Shown: positions 26,448 through 37,944, numbered from the stretch's first letter. The stretch: 64,000 nt of DNA from Paraburkholderia rhynchosiae (GCF_002879865.1 NZ_PNXY01000009.1:62001-126000), one strand, 5' to 3'. Notes: generated by a model from the sequence alone, not told the origin. A program made the numbers and translations.

Positions 26448-27208
26448 GCGGCTATAGCGGTTTTGGCACGCTGTTCTATAAGGAAATCCTGCGCTTCTGG
26501 AAAGTGTCGTTCCAGACCGTGCTTGCGCCCATTATCACCGCGCTTCTATATCTGACCATTTTCGGCCATGCGCTGCGTGACCATGTGCAGGTTTATCCGG
26601 GCGTCGAATACACGAGTTTCCTGATTCCGGGGCTCGTCATGATGAGCGTGTTGCAGAATGCGTTTGCGAACAGTTCGTCGTCGCTGATCCAGTCGAAAAT
26701 TACCGGCAATCTGGTGTTCGTGCTGTTGCCGCCGCTGTCCCATTACGAGATGTTCGGCGCCTATGTTCTCGCGGCGGTCGCACGGGGGCTCGCGGTCGGC
26801 TTCGGCGTGTTCATCGTGACGATCTGGTTCGTGCCGGTCAGTTTCACGGCGCCGCTCTACATCATTCTGTTCGCGATTTGCGGCGCGGGGATTCTCGGCA
26901 CGCTCGGTCTGATCGCGGGAATCTGGGCGGAAAAGTTCGACCAGCTCGCCGCGTTCCAGAACTTTCTGATCATGCCGCTCACGTTTCTCTCGGGCGTGTT
27001 CTACTCCACACATACGCTGCCGCCGGTATGGCGCGAAGTGTCGCGGCTCAATCCTTTTTTCTACATGATCGACGGCTTTCGCTATGGCTTCTTCGGGATG
27101 TCGGATATCAATCCGCTCGCGAGCCTCGCAATTGTCGCCGGTTTCTTCGTGGTGCTGGCCGTGGTGGCGATGCGCATGCTCGCGTCCGGCTACAAACTGC
27201 GCCACTGA
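26444..27208 (+). CDS. ABC-2 type transporter permease, YadH-like
   Basis: A 254-residue membrane protein with six predicted helices, the membrane partner of the ATPase before it. The ABC-2 signature is recognisable in FQNFLIMPLTFLSGVFYS and the segment LNPFFYMIDGFRYGFFG near the C-terminus. The ATG overlaps the ATPase stop (ATGA), so the two are translated together. It is close to YadH. Confidence 0.9.
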   Translation: MSGYSGFGTLFYKEILRFWKVSFQTVLAPIITALLYLTIFGHALRDHVQVYPGVEYTSFLIPGLVMMSVLQNAFANSSSSLIQSKITGNLVFVLLPPLSHYEMFGAYVLAAVARGLAVGFGVFIVTIWFVPVSFTAPLYIILFAICGAGILGTLGLIAGIWAEKFDQLAAFQNFLIMPLTFLSGVFYSTHTLPPVWREVSRLNPFFYMIDGFRYGFFGMSDINPLASLAIVAGFFVVLAVVAMRMLASGYKLRH

Positions 27209-27223
27209 CCAGGAGCTTCTCTC

Positions 27224-27463
27224 ATGTTGCCGACTCCCGAACAGGTCAAGCAATACATCGCGGCTGGGCTCGCTTGCCAGCATCTCGAAGTTGAAGGCGA
27301 CGGTCAGCATTTCTTTGCGACCATCGTTTCTCCGAGCTTCGAAGGTAAGCGTCTCATTCAGCGTCATCAACTCGTGTACGCGGCCCTCGGCGACCGCATG
27401 CGCGAAGAAATCCACGCGCTCAGCATGAAAACGCTGACGCCCGCCGAATGGCAGAACGCGTAA
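27224..27463 (+). CDS. ibaG: BolA-family protein IbaG
   Basis: A 79-residue BolA/IbaG-type protein, a partner of monothiol glutaredoxins in iron-sulfur cluster handling. The core has LEVEGDGQHFFATIVSPSF, the helix KRLIQRHQLVYAALGDRM with the conserved histidine, and a C-terminal MKTLTPAEW. AGGAG precedes the ATG. A Grx4-type glutaredoxin is encoded at 62160-62471, a plausible partner. It sits just before murA, as in E. coli. Confidence 0.9.
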   Translation: MLPTPEQVKQYIAAGLACQHLEVEGDGQHFFATIVSPSFEGKRLIQRHQLVYAALGDRMREEIHALSMKTLTPAEWQNA

Positions 27464-27574
27464 TCTGGAAATTTAGTGCGAATTACTCAAGAAGGGCGCG
27501 ACGCCGGCAGCGGCGCGTCGAACACAATGAAGGCAGGCCCGGCTGAAGTCCGGGTCAATCAGGAACAGACAGGC

Positions 27575-28837
27575 ATGGACAAACTCGTCATTGAAGGTGG
27601 CTACCCGCTGTCGGGTGAGGTCGTTGTCTCGGGTGCGAAAAACGCGGCATTGCCGATCCTGTGCGCCGGTCTGCTGAGCGCGGAGCCGGTGCAACTGGAG
27701 AACGTGCCCGACCTGCAGGACGTGCGCACGATGCTCAAGCTGCTCGGCCAGATGGGCGTGCGCATCGAAAGCGGCGGCGGACGCGTGTCGCTCGACGCGT
27801 CGAAGGTCGACAACCTCGTCGCGCCGTACGAAATGGTGAAGACCATGCGCGCTTCGATTCTCGTGCTCGGCCCGCTGGTCGCGCGGTTCGGCCATGCGCG
27901 CGTGTCGCTGCCGGGCGGTTGCGCGATCGGTGCGCGTCCCGTGGATCAGCACATCAAGGGTCTGCAGGCGATGGGCGCCGAGATCACCATCGACCACGGC
28001 TTCATCGAAGCGCGCGCAAAGCGTTTGAAGGGCGCGCGCATCATCACGGACATGATCACCGTGACCGGTACCGAAAACCTGCTGATGGCGGCGGTGCTCG
28101 CGGAAGGCGAGACGGTCATCGAAAACGCGGCGCGCGAACCGGAAGTGGGCGACCTTGCGCACCTGCTGGTGCAGATGGGCGCGAAGATCGAAGGCATCGG
28201 CACGGACCGACTCGTGATTCAGGGCGTGGACAAGCTGCATGGTGCGAAGCACACGGTGATTCCGGACCGGATCGAAGCCGGCACGTTCCTGTGCGCGGTG
28301 GCCGCGGCGGGCGGCGATGTCACGCTGCGTAAAGTGCGTCCGCAGATTCTGGAAGCGGTGACCGACAAGCTGCGCGAAGCCGGCGTGGCGATTGAAGAAG
28401 GCGACGACTGGATGCGCGTGCGCATGGACAAGCGTCCGAACGCCGTGTCGTTCCGCACGTCCGAATATCCGGCGTTTCCGACCGACATGCAGGCGCAGTT
28501 CATGGCGCTGAACACGGTCGCGGACGGTAAGGCGCAGGTCGTCGAAACGATCTTCGAGAACCGCTTCATGCACGTGCAGGAACTCAACCGCCTTGGCGCG
28601 AACATCACGATCGACGGCAAGACCGCGCTCGTGACCGGCGTCGACAAGCTCTCCGGCGCGAAGGTGATGGCGACGGACCTGCGCGCGTCTGCGAGTCTCG
28701 TGATCGCCGCGTTGCGCGCGGAAGGCGAGACGCTGATCGACCGTATCTACCATCTGGACCGCGGTTACGACCGGATGGAAACCAAGCTCAACGCGATTGG
28801 CGCGAAGGTGCGCCGCATTGCCGGGAGCCAGGCATGA
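27575..28837 (+). CDS. murA: UDP-N-acetylglucosamine 1-carboxyvinyltransferase
   Basis: First committed enzyme of peptidoglycan synthesis, transferring enolpyruvate from PEP to UDP-GlcNAc in the cytoplasm. About 420 residues: [16 protein letters not shown], the active-site loop with the PEP-binding cysteine ([16 protein letters not shown]), [14 protein letters not shown] and [16 protein letters not shown] are all family motifs. The start at 27575 ([12 protein letters not shown]) matches the usual N-terminus; the frame also opens at 27527 and at GTG 27476, and Burkholderia proteins can carry an N-terminal extension, so the start is uncertain. The TGA overlaps the hisG start. Confidence 0.95.
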   Translation: MDKLVIEGGYPLSGEVVVSGAKNAALPILCAGLLSAEPVQLENVPDLQDVRTMLKLLGQMGVRIESGGGRVSLDASKVDNLVAPYEMVKTMRASILVLGPLVARFGHARVSLPGGCAIGARPVDQHIKGLQAMGAEITIDHGFIEARAKRLKGARIITDMITVTGTENLLMAAVLAEGETVIENAAREPEVGDLAHLLVQMGAKIEGIGTDRLVIQGVDKLHGAKHTVIPDRIEAGTFLCAVAAAGGDVTLRKVRPQILEAVTDKLREAGVAIEEGDDWMRVRMDKRPNAVSFRTSEYPAFPTDMQAQFMALNTVADGKAQVVETIFENRFMHVQELNRLGANITIDGKTALVTGVDKLSGAKVMATDLRASASLVIAALRAEGETLIDRIYHLDRGYDRMETKLNAIGAKVRRIAGSQA

Positions 28838-29532
28838 GTTCGATGCCGCAAACGTCGACTTCGCTGGCGGCTAGCGCGCCGCTCACGCTGGCTTTGTCGA
28901 AGGGGCGTATCTTCGAGGAAACGCTGCCGCTGCTCGCCGCGGCCGGCATCGAAGTGGCCGAAGATCCGGAAAGCTCGCGCAAGCTGATTTTGCCGACAAC
29001 CGACGCGAACCTGCGCGTGATCATCGTGCGCGCGACCGATGTGCCGACCTACGTCGAATATGGCGCGGCCGACTTCGGCGTGGCGGGCAAGGACGTCTTG
29101 CTGGAACATGGCGGCAGCGGGCTGTATCAGCCGGTCGACCTCGACATCGCGCGTTGTCGCATGTCGGTTGCGGTCGCGGCGGGTTTCGATTATGCGAACG
29201 CGGTGCGCCAGGGCGCCCGCTTGCGCGTGGCGACCAAATACGTCGAAACCGCACGCGAGCACTTCGCCGCCAAGGGCGTGCACGTCGACCTGATCAAGTT
29301 GTACGGTTCGATGGAGTTGGCGCCGCTCGTCGGCCTCGCGGATGCGATCGTCGATCTGGTGAGCTCGGGCAATACCTTGCGCGCCAACAATCTCGTGGAG
29401 GTGGAGGAAATCATGCAGATTTCGTCGCGCCTCGTTGTGAACCAGGCGGCACTGAAGCTCAAGCGCGCCGCGTTGCGGCCGATTCTCGACGCGTTCGAAC
29501 GCGCGACGAAAGCCGGCCTTGCCGCGGCCTGA
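28834..29532 (+). CDS. hisG: ATP phosphoribosyltransferase (HisG)
   Basis: First enzyme of histidine synthesis, joining ATP and PRPP. At 232 residues it is the short form of HisG, which in other bacteria needs HisZ as regulatory subunit; no hisZ is in the window. Motifs: [18 protein letters not shown], the PRPP-binding [14 protein letters not shown] and the [13 protein letters not shown] loop. Its ATG overlaps the murA stop by 4 bases. It opens the his gene set. Confidence 0.95.
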   Translation: MSSMPQTSTSLAASAPLTLALSKGRIFEETLPLLAAAGIEVAEDPESSRKLILPTTDANLRVIIVRATDVPTYVEYGAADFGVAGKDVLLEHGGSGLYQPVDLDIARCRMSVAVAAGFDYANAVRQGARLRVATKYVETAREHFAAKGVHVDLIKLYGSMELAPLVGLADAIVDLVSSGNTLRANNLVEVEEIMQISSRLVVNQAALKLKRAALRPILDAFERATKAGLAAA

Positions 29533-29593
29533 CAGTTGGATCGGGCCAGTCTGACCTCGCTGTAAAGCGCGCCTTACCGAAACGGATACCCGT

Positions 29594-30916
29594 ATGTCTA
29601 TCAAGATTCGCAAACTCGATTCCCGCGCTCCCGACTTCCAGAAGTCGCTGCACGCGGTGCTCGCGTTCGAGGCGAGCGAAGACGAAGCAATCGAGCGCTC
29701 GGTCGCGCAGATTCTCAGCGACGTGAAGGTGCGCGGCGACGCGGCGGTGCTCGAGTACACGAACCGCTTCGACCGTATCGACGCGAAAAGCGTCCAGTCG
29801 CTCGAACTGCCGATGTCCGAACTCGAAGCGGCGCTCGAAGGTCTCGAGCCGAAGCGCCGCGCGGCGCTCGAAGCGGCGGCGGCGCGCGTGCGCGGCTACC
29901 ACGAGAAGCAGAAGATCGAGTGCGGCAGCCATAGCTGGCAATACACGGAAGCCGACGGCACTGTGCTTGGCCAGAAGGTTACGCCGCTCGACCGCGCGGG
30001 CATCTATGTGCCGGGCGGCAAGGCGGCGTATCCGTCGTCGGTGCTGATGAATGCGATTCCGGCGCGCGTGGCCGGCGTGCGTGAAATCGTCATGGTCGTG
30101 CCCACGCCGGACGGCGTGAAGAACCCGCTCGTGCTGGCGGCCGCGTTACTCGGCGGCGTGGATCGCGTGTTCACGATTGGCGGCGCGCAGGCCGTTGGCG
30201 CGCTCGCGTACGGCACGCAAACCGTGCCGGCCGTCGACAAAATCTGCGGCCCCGGCAATGCGTACGTCGCGTCGGCGAAGCGGCGCGTATTCGGCACGGT
30301 TGGCATCGACATGATCGCCGGGCCGTCGGAAATCCTCGTGCTGTGCGACGGCACCACCGACCCGCGCTGGGTCGCGATGGACCTGTTCTCGCAAGCCGAG
30401 CACGACGAACTCGCGCAATCCATTCTGCTGTGTCCTGATGACGCGTTCATCGGCCGCGTGAAGGATGCGATCAACGAACTTCTGCCCACCATGCCGCGCC
30501 GGGACGTGATCCGGGCGTCACTGGAAGGGCGCGGGGCGCTGGTCAAGGTGCGCGACATGGCGGAAGCCTGCGCGATCGCCAACGACATCGCCCCGGAACA
30601 CCTCGAAATCTCCGCGCTGGAGCCGCATCAGTGGGGACAGTTGATCCGGCACGCGGGCGCGATCTTCCTCGGCCGCTACACGAGCGAGAGTCTCGGCGAC
30701 TACTGCGCGGGGCCGAACCACGTCCTGCCTACGTCTCGCACCGCACGGTTCTCGTCGCCGTTGGGCGTCTATGATTTCTTCAAGCGTTCGAGCGTGATCG
30801 AAGTGAGCGCCGAAGGCGCGCAGACGCTTGGCGAGATCGCCGCCGAACTAGCTTACGGCGAGGGCTTGCAGGCGCATGCTCGCAGCGCCGAGTACCGGAT
30901 GCGGCAAGGCGGCTGA
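29594..30916 (+). CDS. hisD: Histidinol dehydrogenase
   Basis: Last enzyme of histidine synthesis, a zinc- and NAD-dependent dehydrogenase that oxidises histidinol to histidine, 440 residues. Motifs: [44 protein letters not shown] and AEHDELAQS with zinc ligands. It follows hisG by 61 bases on the same strand. The gap to hisC, 266 bases, holds nothing else I can name. Confidence 0.96.
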   Translation: MSIKIRKLDSRAPDFQKSLHAVLAFEASEDEAIERSVAQILSDVKVRGDAAVLEYTNRFDRIDAKSVQSLELPMSELEAALEGLEPKRRAALEAAAARVRGYHEKQKIECGSHSWQYTEADGTVLGQKVTPLDRAGIYVPGGKAAYPSSVLMNAIPARVAGVREIVMVVPTPDGVKNPLVLAAALLGGVDRVFTIGGAQAVGALAYGTQTVPAVDKICGPGNAYVASAKRRVFGTVGIDMIAGPSEILVLCDGTTDPRWVAMDLFSQAEHDELAQSILLCPDDAFIGRVKDAINELLPTMPRRDVIRASLEGRGALVKVRDMAEACAIANDIAPEHLEISALEPHQWGQLIRHAGAIFLGRYTSESLGDYCAGPNHVLPTSRTARFSSPLGVYDFFKRSSVIEVSAEGAQTLGEIAAELAYGEGLQAHARSAEYRMRQGG

Positions 30917-31182
30917 GCGCGGCTGAGCGGCAGGGCGGCGACCGGCTAACCGGTTAAGCGATCGGAGCGGCCCAGGCAGCTTGAGCGCCTCGCGCCGCGA
31001 ACCGCCCTCAAGAACCGGCATCAAGCCGATGCATTGATGCCGCACGGTTCGCCCTGCAGCGTGCAACTGCCGTTTTGACGAATCGGCATCCCATAACGAC
31101 AACGCAGACCAACCTGACGCGGCGAGTCCGAAGCGTTCCATGCGCCACATGCATGCGACGCACGCGGCCGGCCAACTGACCT

Positions 31183-32253
31183 ATGACGACACCACAAGAC
31201 ATCATCCGCCGCGACGTGCTCGCGATGACGAGCTATCCGGTTCCGGACGCCACGGGCTACATCAAGCTCGACGCAATGGAAAACCCGTTTCCGCTGCCGC
31301 CCGTACTCGCCGCGCATCTGGGTGAGCATCTGGCCGGCGTCGCGCTGAACCGTTATCCGGCGCCGCGTCCCGAAGCGCTGATCGAGAAAATCAAGCGCGT
31401 GATGAGCGTGCCGGCCGGCTGCGACGTGCTGCTCGGCAATGGCTCGGACGAAATCATCAGCATGGTGTCGATCGCATGCGCGAAACCGGGCGCCAAGGTG
31501 CTCGCACCGGTACCGGGCTTTGTCATGTATCAGATGTCGGCGAAGCTCGCGAATCTGGAGTTCGTCGGCGTGCCGCTTAGGGCCGATTTCACGCTCGACA
31601 CGGAAGCGATGCTCGCGGCAATCGCCGAGCACCAACCAGCGGTCATCTATCTCGCATATCCGAACAACCCGACCGGCACGCTGTTCGACGACGCCGACAT
31701 GGAGCGCATCATCGCCGCAGCGGCGAAGAGTCTCGTCGTGATCGACGAGGCCTATCAGCCGTTCGCGCAGCGAAGCTGGCTGCCGCGCGCCGATGCGTTC
31801 GACAACGTCGTCGTGATGCGCACGGTGTCGAAGCTCGGTCTCGCCGGCATCCGTCTCGGCTATCTGGTCGGACAACCCGCGTGGCTTACCGAACTGGACA
31901 AGGTGCGGCCGCCATACAACACCAATGTGCTGACGCAAGCGGCTGCGGATTTCCTGCTGGATCACGTCGACGTACTGGACTCCCAGGCCGCGCAATTGCG
32001 CTATGAGCGTGCAAAACTCGCGCAGGCCGTGGCTCAGTTGCCGGGCGCCGAAGTGTTTCCGAGCGCCGGCAACTTCCTGCTCGTGCGCGTGCCCGACGCT
32101 TCGGTCCTGTTCGAAACGCTGCTCGCGGCGCGGGTTTTGATCAAAAACGTGAGTAAAATGCATCCACTGCTGGCGAATTGCGTGCGCTTGACCGTCGGTT
32201 CTCCCGAGGAAAACGCCCAGTTGCTCGCCGCATTGAAACTGGTGCTGCACTGA
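31183..32253 (+). CDS. hisC: Histidinol-phosphate aminotransferase
   Basis: PLP-dependent aminotransferase of 356 residues that makes histidinol phosphate from imidazole acetol phosphate. Seen: [11 protein letters not shown] near the N-terminus, [28 protein letters not shown], and the PLP lysine in [16 protein letters not shown]. It has its own 266-base leader after hisD, so it may start a second transcript. Confidence 0.95.
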   Translation: MTTPQDIIRRDVLAMTSYPVPDATGYIKLDAMENPFPLPPVLAAHLGEHLAGVALNRYPAPRPEALIEKIKRVMSVPAGCDVLLGNGSDEIISMVSIACAKPGAKVLAPVPGFVMYQMSAKLANLEFVGVPLRADFTLDTEAMLAAIAEHQPAVIYLAYPNNPTGTLFDDADMERIIAAAAKSLVVIDEAYQPFAQRSWLPRADAFDNVVVMRTVSKLGLAGIRLGYLVGQPAWLTELDKVRPPYNTNVLTQAAADFLLDHVDVLDSQAAQLRYERAKLAQAVAQLPGAEVFPSAGNFLLVRVPDASVLFETLLAARVLIKNVSKMHPLLANCVRLTVGSPEENAQLLAALKLVLH

Positions 32254-32329
32254 GCCGGCTGCAATAAGCGGCGGCTCGCCGTTCCCTCCCACACTACTAT
32301 CGCTTCACAGCTCGATTCGAGGAATTACC

Positions 32330-32917
32330 ATGCGCCTTGCGGAAGTCGTTCGCAATACCAGCGAAACGCAGATCCGTGTCAAGATCGATCTGGACGGCAC
32401 CGGTCAGCAGAAGCTGGCCACCGGCGTGCCGTTTCTGGACCACATGCTCGACCAGATCGCGCGGCATGGCTTGTTCGATCTCGACATTGAAGCGCATGGC
32501 GACCTGCATATCGACGACCACCATACGGTCGAAGACACCGGCATCACGCTCGGCCAGGCGGTCGCGAAAGCAATCGGCGATCGCAAGGGCATTCGCCGCT
32601 ACGGCCATTCTTATGTGCCGCTCGACGAAGCGCTGTCGCGAGTCGTGATCGACTTTTCCGGCCGTCCGGGCCTCGAATTTCATGTGCCGTTCACGCGTGC
32701 GCGCATCGGCACGTTCGACGTCGACCTGTCGATCGAATTTTTCCGCGGCTTCGTGAACCACGCGGGCGTCACGCTGCATGTCGACAATCTGCGCGGCCTG
32801 AACGCTCACCATCAAATGGAAACGGTGTTCAAGGCCTTCGGTCGTGCGCTGCGCATGGCCGTCGAACTGGACGAACGCGCGGCGGGGCAGATTCCGTCGA
32901 CCAAGGGCAGCCTTTAA
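32330..32917 (+). CDS. hisB: Imidazoleglycerol-phosphate dehydratase
   Basis: Monofunctional dehydratase of 195 residues (no phosphatase domain). It dehydrates imidazoleglycerol phosphate using two manganese ions held by His-rich motifs: [27 protein letters not shown] and [18 protein letters not shown]. The start follows GAGGAATTACC. hisC lies just upstream. Confidence 0.96.
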   Translation: MRLAEVVRNTSETQIRVKIDLDGTGQQKLATGVPFLDHMLDQIARHGLFDLDIEAHGDLHIDDHHTVEDTGITLGQAVAKAIGDRKGIRRYGHSYVPLDEALSRVVIDFSGRPGLEFHVPFTRARIGTFDVDLSIEFFRGFVNHAGVTLHVDNLRGLNAHHQMETVFKAFGRALRMAVELDERAAGQIPSTKGSL

Positions 32918-32968
32918 GCGACGCATTTACCAGGACCGGGACGGCGCCACGCGCGCGCCCGGTGTTCA

Positions 32969-33589
32969 ATGGACATTCTGAAGTCGTTTATTTCGCTGCT
33001 CGCGCTGATCAATCCGGTGGGCGCCATTCCGTTTTTCATGAGCCTGACGGCGAACCAGAGCGACGTCGAGCGGCGTAGAACCATCCGGATCGCGGCGATC
33101 TCCGTGTTCTGCGTGATTGCGATAACCACGATGCTCGGGCAGCAGATCATCAGCTTCTTCGGCATTTCGGTCGGTTCGCTCGAAGTGGGCGGCGGGATCA
33201 TCATGCTGCTGATGGCGATCAACATGCTGAATGCGCAGATCGGCAACAGCCGTTCGACGCCTGAAGAGCGCGACGAAGCCGAGCAGAAGGACAACATTGC
33301 AGTCGTGCCGCTGGCGATTCCGCTGTTGACCGGCCCCGGCGCAATCAGCACGACGATCATCTACGCGGCCGGCTCGCCGCATTGGTACGACCGGATCAGC
33401 CTGATCGTGATCGGCGCGGTGCTGGCGGCGATCTGCTTTTTTTCGCTGCGTCTTGCCGAACCGATTGCCCGCTGGGTCGGTCGCACGGGTATCAACATTG
33501 GCACGCGGCTCATGGGTTTGATGTTATCGGCGCTGGCGGTGGAATTCATCGTCGATGGATTGAAGGCTTTGCTGCCTAACTTGAAATGA
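32969..33589 (+). CDS. MarC-family membrane protein
   Basis: A 206-residue inner-membrane protein with six predicted helices. The family motifs [17 protein letters not shown] and [15 protein letters not shown] mark it as MarC/UPF0056. Function of the family is unclear. It sits between hisB and hisH and overlaps the hisH start by 4 bases, so it is co-translated with a histidine enzyme although it has no evident role in the pathway. Confidence 0.9.
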   Translation: MDILKSFISLLALINPVGAIPFFMSLTANQSDVERRRTIRIAAISVFCVIAITTMLGQQIISFFGISVGSLEVGGGIIMLLMAINMLNAQIGNSRSTPEERDEAEQKDNIAVVPLAIPLLTGPGAISTTIIYAAGSPHWYDRISLIVIGAVLAAICFFSLRLAEPIARWVGRTGINIGTRLMGLMLSALAVEFIVDGLKALLPNLK

Positions 33590-34227
33590 AAACTTCGATA
33601 GCGATTGTGGATTACGGAATGGGCAACCTGCGCTCGGTAGCGCAGGCATTGCGCAAAGCCGCGCCGGAAGCGGACGTGGCGATCGTCGACAAGCCAGAAG
33701 CGATCCGCGCGGCTGATCGCGTGGTGCTGCCCGGCCAGGGCGCGATGCCCGATTGCATGCGCAGTCTCGCGGAGTCCGGCCTGCAGGAAGCGGTCGTCGA
33801 AGCGTCACGCGTGAAGCCGCTGATGGGCGTGTGCGTCGGCGAACAGATGCTGTTCGACTGGAGCGCCGAGGGCGATACGCCCGGCCTCGGACTGTTGCCG
33901 GGCAAGGTGCTGCGTTTCGACCTGGAAGGTCAGATTCAGGACGACGGCTCGCGCTTCAAGGTGCCGCAAATGGGCTGGAACCGCGTGCGTCAGGCGCAGC
34001 GGCATCCGCTGTGGGACGGCGTGGCCGACAACGCGTTCTTCTACTTCGTGCATAGCTATTACGTAGTGCCGGACAATGCCGCGCATACATCCGGCGAAAC
34101 GGTGTACGGTGTGCCCTTTACCTCGGCGGTTGCGCGGGATAACATCTTCGCGACCCAATTTCACCCGGAAAAGAGCGCCGAAGCGGGGCTGCGCGTATAT
34201 CGCAACTTCGTGCACTGGAACCCGTGA
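33586..34227 (+). CDS. hisH: Imidazole glycerol phosphate synthase, glutaminase subunit
   Basis: Glutamine amidotransferase of 213 residues that hands ammonia to HisF. The nucleophile cysteine is in [10 protein letters not shown], and the His-Glu pair is in [24 protein letters not shown] is the usual N-terminus. The ATG overlaps the stop of the MarC-like gene. Forms a heterodimer with HisF, encoded 1.2 kb downstream. Confidence 0.95.
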   Translation: MKTSIAIVDYGMGNLRSVAQALRKAAPEADVAIVDKPEAIRAADRVVLPGQGAMPDCMRSLAESGLQEAVVEASRVKPLMGVCVGEQMLFDWSAEGDTPGLGLLPGKVLRFDLEGQIQDDGSRFKVPQMGWNRVRQAQRHPLWDGVADNAFFYFVHSYYVVPDNAAHTSGETVYGVPFTSAVARDNIFATQFHPEKSAEAGLRVYRNFVHWNP

Positions 34228-34441
34228 GCGCCGTTTCTCATTCCGTTCGCGTTCGCTGTTGCGTCACCCGTGGGGCGTTCGTCGCGCGCGACAACGGCTG
34301 CACCCCGATTTCGGCAGGCCCTGCCGCTGTGCAAGGGCTTCGAAAGAGTTGTACTAAACTAGCGAGACGGCGTTTCGGCGGGCTGGCCAACCAGCCGCTG
34401 CCGCCGACCTTCAACCCCTTCCCAGACAACACCCGATTGCT

Positions 34442-35194
34442 ATGCTGCTGATCCCCGCCATCGACCTGAAAGATGGTCAGTGTGTACGCCTCAAACAGGG
34501 CGATATGGACCAGGCGACGATATTTTCCGAGGAACCGGCGGCGATGGCCCGACATTGGGTCGAGCGTGGCGCGCGCCGTCTGCACCTCGTCGACCTGAAT
34601 GGCGCGTTCGCCGGCAAGCCGAGGAATGAAGATGCGATCCGCGCGATTATCGAGGAAGTGGGTGGTGAGATTCCCGTGCAACTCGGCGGCGGCATCCGCG
34701 ACCTGAACACCATCGAGCGTTATCTCGACGACGGTCTCGAATACGTGATCATCGGCACGGCGGCGGTCAAGAATCCGGGCTTTTTACAGGATGCGTGCAC
34801 GGCGTTCGGCGGTCATATCATCGTCGGTCTGGATGCGAAAGACGGCAAGGTCGCCACCGACGGCTGGAGCAAGCTGACCGGCCACGAAGTTGCCGATCTC
34901 GCGCGCAAGTTCGAGGACTACGGCTGCGAGTCGATCATTTACACCGACATCGGCCGCGACGGCATGCTGCAAGGGATCAACATCGAAGCGACGGTGCGCC
35001 TCGCGCGCGCGGTGAAGATTCCGGTGATCGCAAGCGGCGGGCTGTCGAATCTGACCGACATCGAATCGTTGTGCGAAGTCGAGCCCGAAGGCATCGAAGG
35101 CGTGATCTGCGGGCGAGCCATCTACTCGGGTGACCTGGACTTTACGGCTGCGCAAACCCTGGCCGACCGGCTGCGCGAATCCGACGACGCCTGA
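34442..35194 (+). CDS. hisA: ProFAR isomerase
   Basis: TIM-barrel isomerase of 250 residues that opens the ribose ring of ProFAR. Motifs: [16 protein letters not shown] with the catalytic aspartate, [13 protein letters not shown] [23 protein letters not shown] with the second aspartate, and IASGGLSN. A 214-base gap separates it from hisH. After the stop comes a short GTC/GTT-rich stretch. Confidence 0.96.
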   Translation: MLLIPAIDLKDGQCVRLKQGDMDQATIFSEEPAAMARHWVERGARRLHLVDLNGAFAGKPRNEDAIRAIIEEVGGEIPVQLGGGIRDLNTIERYLDDGLEYVIIGTAAVKNPGFLQDACTAFGGHIIVGLDAKDGKVATDGWSKLTGHEVADLARKFEDYGCESIIYTDIGRDGMLQGINIEATVRLARAVKIPVIASGGLSNLTDIESLCEVEPEGIEGVICGRAIYSGDLDFTAAQTLADRLRESDDA

Positions 35195-35236
35195 CGTCGT
35201 CGTTGTCGTTGTTGTCGTCGTTGGTCCTCGTTGCCG
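35193..35236 (+). repeat. Irregular GTC/GTT triplet run after hisA
   Basis: Just after the hisA stop the DNA reads as repeated GTC and GTT triplets for about 40 bases. In a gap of 205 bases before hisF; no gene is seen there. Confidence 0.6.
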
Positions 35237-35399
35237 GTCCTGTTGGCTCCAAAGGCGCGGCGCGTCGTCGCCGTTCCGGCGCTTCGAGTACGCTCAGCCG
35301 TTTTCCGCGCGCCAGGGCTGGCGGGCGTCGGCATCATGCCGTTCGCATCAACCGTGATGTGAACGGCCTCATCAGCGGTATTGGCAGATTTGCACGATC

Positions 35400-36173
35400 A
35401 TGGCTCTAGCTAAACGCATCATCCCCTGTCTCGACGTCACCGCTGGCCGCGTGGTCAAGGGCGTCAACTTCGTCGAACTCCGCGACGCGGGCGATCCGGT
35501 CGAAATCGCGCGCCGTTACGACGACCAGGGTGCGGACGAACTAACGTTTCTCGACATTACCGCCACCTCGGACCAGCGCGATCTGATCCTGCCGATCATC
35601 GAAGCGGTCGCCTCGCAGGTATTCATTCCGTTGACGGTCGGCGGCGGCGTGCGCGCCGTCGAAGACGTGCGGCGCCTGCTGAACGCCGGTGCGGACAAGA
35701 TCAGCATGAACTCGTCGGCGGTCGCGAATCCGCAGCTCGTGAAAGACGCAACCGACAAATACGGCTCGCAATGCATCGTCGTCGCGATCGACGCCAAGCG
35801 CGTGTCCGGGGACGGCGAAACACCGCGCTGGGAAGTCTTCACCCACGGCGGACGCAAGGCTACTGGCCTTGAAGCCGTGGAGTGGGCGCGCAAAATGGCC
35901 GAACTCGGCGCTGGCGAAATCCTGCTGACCAGCATGGATCGCGACGGCACGAAAAGCGGCTTCGACCTCGCGCTCACGCGCGCGGTGTCCGACGCCGTGT
36001 CGGTTCCGGTAATCGCCTCTGGCGGCGTCGGCAACCTGCAGCATCTCGCTGACGGCATCAAAAGCGGCCACGCGGACGCCGTGCTTGCCGCGAGCATCTT
36101 CCACTATGGCGAGCACACGGTGGGCGAGGCCAAGCGCTTCATGGCCGACCAGGGCATTTCGGTGAGGTTGTGA
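35400..36173 (+). CDS. hisF: Imidazole glycerol phosphate synthase, cyclase subunit
   Basis: TIM-barrel cyclase of 257 residues, related to HisA, that makes imidazoleglycerol phosphate and AICAR using ammonia from HisH. Motifs: [53 protein letters not shown] and IASGGVGN. The stop is one base before the GTG of hisI. Confidence 0.96.
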   Translation: MALAKRIIPCLDVTAGRVVKGVNFVELRDAGDPVEIARRYDDQGADELTFLDITATSDQRDLILPIIEAVASQVFIPLTVGGGVRAVEDVRRLLNAGADKISMNSSAVANPQLVKDATDKYGSQCIVVAIDAKRVSGDGETPRWEVFTHGGRKATGLEAVEWARKMAELGAGEILLTSMDRDGTKSGFDLALTRAVSDAVSVPVIASGGVGNLQHLADGIKSGHADAVLAASIFHYGEHTVGEAKRFMADQGISVRL

Positions 36174-36174
36174 C

Positions 36175-36585
36175 GTGGTGAATCCAACGGCAGTCAATTG
36201 GCTCGACAAGGTCAAGTGGGACGCGAATGGCCTTGTGCCGGTCATCGCGCAGGAAGCGTCGACGAACGACGTGCTGATGTTCGCGTGGATGAACCGCGAG
36301 GCATTGGCGAAGACCGTCGAACTAGGCCGCGCGGTGTATTTCTCGCGCTCGCGCCAGCGCCTGTGGTTTAAGGGCGAAGAATCCGGCCACGTGCAGCATG
36401 TGCATGAAGTGCGGCTCGATTGCGATGAAGACGTCGTGCTGCTCAAAGTGGAGCAGGTGTCCGGCATTGCGTGCCACACCGGCCGCCACTCGTGCTTTTT
36501 CCAGAAATTCGAAGGCGCGGTAGAAGATGGTGACTGGGTCGCCGTCGATCCCGTGCTGAAAGACCCCGAACACATCTACAAATGA
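36175..36585 (+). CDS. hisI: Phosphoribosyl-AMP cyclohydrolase
   Basis: A 136-residue zinc- and magnesium-dependent cyclohydrolase, encoded separately from HisE as in most betaproteobacteria. Zinc ligands are in RLDCDEDV and [10 protein letters not shown]; the magnesium aspartates are in the former. The GTG at 36175 follows the hisF stop by one base. It overlaps hisE by 4 bases. Confidence 0.94.
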   Translation: MVNPTAVNWLDKVKWDANGLVPVIAQEASTNDVLMFAWMNREALAKTVELGRAVYFSRSRQRLWFKGEESGHVQHVHEVRLDCDEDVVLLKVEQVSGIACHTGRHSCFFQKFEGAVEDGDWVAVDPVLKDPEHIYK

Positions 36586-36974
36586 CGCAATCCACGCAAG
36601 CGACACCTTCCACGCCGTCCACGACCGACACGCTGATGCGCCTCGCGGCGATCATCGACAGCCGAAAGGGCGGCGATCCCGACGTCTCGTACGTGTCGCG
36701 CCTATTCCACAAGGGCGACGATGCCGTGCTCAAGAAGATCGGCGAGGAAGCCACCGAAGTCGTGCTGGCCGCGAAGGATGCACGCCACGGCGGCGCGCCG
36801 AAGGCACTGGTCGGTGAGGTCGCGGACCTCTGGTTTCATTGCCTCGTGATGCTGTCGCACTACGATCTAAGTCCCGCGGACGTGCTCGCCGAACTGGAGC
36901 GCCGCGAAGGGATGTCGGGCATCGAGGAAAAGGCGCTGCGCAAGACCCGCGAACGCGAACAGAACGGAGACTGA
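36582..36974 (+). CDS. hisE: Phosphoribosyl-ATP pyrophosphatase
   Basis: A 130-residue all-helical pyrophosphatase that acts just before HisI. Motifs: [16 protein letters not shown] and [19 protein letters not shown] with the acidic metal-binding residues. The ATG overlaps the hisI stop. It is the last histidine gene of the cluster. Confidence 0.93.
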   Translation: MTQSTQATPSTPSTTDTLMRLAAIIDSRKGGDPDVSYVSRLFHKGDDAVLKKIGEEATEVVLAAKDARHGGAPKALVGEVADLWFHCLVMLSHYDLSPADVLAELERREGMSGIEEKALRKTREREQNGD

Positions 36975-37095
36975 TCCTGCGATTCTTGGTTAGTGATTTT
37001 TCCTTAGTGTTTGCCCGCCCTGTCTTGAAGTGGCGAGCGCCGGCGCCCACATTGCACTGAACGCATCCAAAACGCATCCTCGGGAGGACGCAAGC

Positions 37096-37491
37096 ATGGA
37101 ACAGTCGCACGACAGTTATCCGCCGCCGGCCTATCGCCACGCCATGGAGCCGGAGCGGGAACGCAGCCTGCGCACGCTCACGCACGTCCTTTACGCGCTG
37201 TATGCGGTTCACTGGCTCACTGGCGGGCTGACGATCCTCGTCGCGATCATCATCAATTATGTGAAGCGTTCCGATGCAGAGGGCACGCCGTACGAAGCGC
37301 ATTTCGACTGGCAGATCCGCACGTTCTGGATCGGCCTGCTGGGCTACGCGATAGGTGGGCTGCTGCTGTTCGTGGTGATCGGCATTCCGGTGCTTTGGGC
37401 CGTGAGCATCTGGATGTTGTACCGTATTATCAAGGGCTGGCTGTATCTGTACGATAACAAGCCGCTCGCGAATCCGCGTGCGTGGTTCTGA
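37096..37491 (+). CDS. DUF4870-family membrane protein
   Basis: A 131-residue protein with three predicted helices: about residues 30-50, 73-97 and 98-110. The first is LYALYAVHWLTGGLTILVAI, next the FDWQIRTFWIG segment, typical of DUF4870 proteins. GGAGG at 37083-37087 sets the start at 37096. It lies between hisE and the HIT gene on the same strand, as in related genomes. Function unknown. Confidence 0.8.
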   Translation: MEQSHDSYPPPAYRHAMEPERERSLRTLTHVLYALYAVHWLTGGLTILVAIIINYVKRSDAEGTPYEAHFDWQIRTFWIGLLGYAIGGLLLFVVIGIPVLWAVSIWMLYRIIKGWLYLYDNKPLANPRAWF

Positions 37492-37575
37492 CTTTCGTCC
37501 GATGTTACGGACGTGGGGAGCGAACTCCGCCGCGCCAGATCATGCTTTGCGCTTTAGCGATACCGCGTCAGGAAT

Positions 37576-37944
37576 ATGATGAGCCACGACCCGAACTGCC
37601 TGTTCTGCAAGATCGCCGCCGGCGAGATCCCGTCCACCAAAGTCCATGAAGACGAAGAGTTTCTCGCCTTCCGCGACATCCGTCCGGCGGCCGAAACGCA
37701 TGTGCTCGTCATTCCGCGCAAGCACATCCCCACGCTCACCGATTGCACCGAAAGCGATGCACCGCTGCTTGGTAGAATGCTTGTTTTGGCGGCGCGTCTC
37801 GCGGACCAGTTGGGCGTGGCGTACACCGGTGGCGAAACCGGCTTCCGCACGGTCATCAATACCGGCCCGGGCGGCGGGCAAGAGGTGTATCACCTGCACG
37901 CGCACATTCTCGCGGGGCCGCGTCCGTGGCAGCGCATGGGCTGA
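37576..37944 (+). CDS. HIT-family nucleotide hydrolase (HinT type)
   Basis: A 122-residue histidine-triad protein, with the family HLHAH motif at residues 106-110. The N-terminal zinc-type CLFCKI and the HVLVIPRKHI segment match HinT, which hydrolyses purine phosphoramidates. Two ATG codons, 37576 and 37579, are both possible. tatA follows about 240 bases downstream. Confidence 0.93.
   Translation: MMSHDPNCLFCKIAAGEIPSTKVHEDEEFLAFRDIRPAAETHVLVIPRKHIPTLTDCTESDAPLLGRMLVLAARLADQLGVAYTGGETGFRTVINTGPGGGQEVYHLHAHILAGPRPWQRMG

Noticed and set aside
27473..28753. Minus-strand frame of 426 codons inside murA
   Set aside because: Shadow of murA; no motif.
31021..32292. Minus-strand frame of 423 codons inside hisC
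   Set aside because: Shadow of hisC; no motif.
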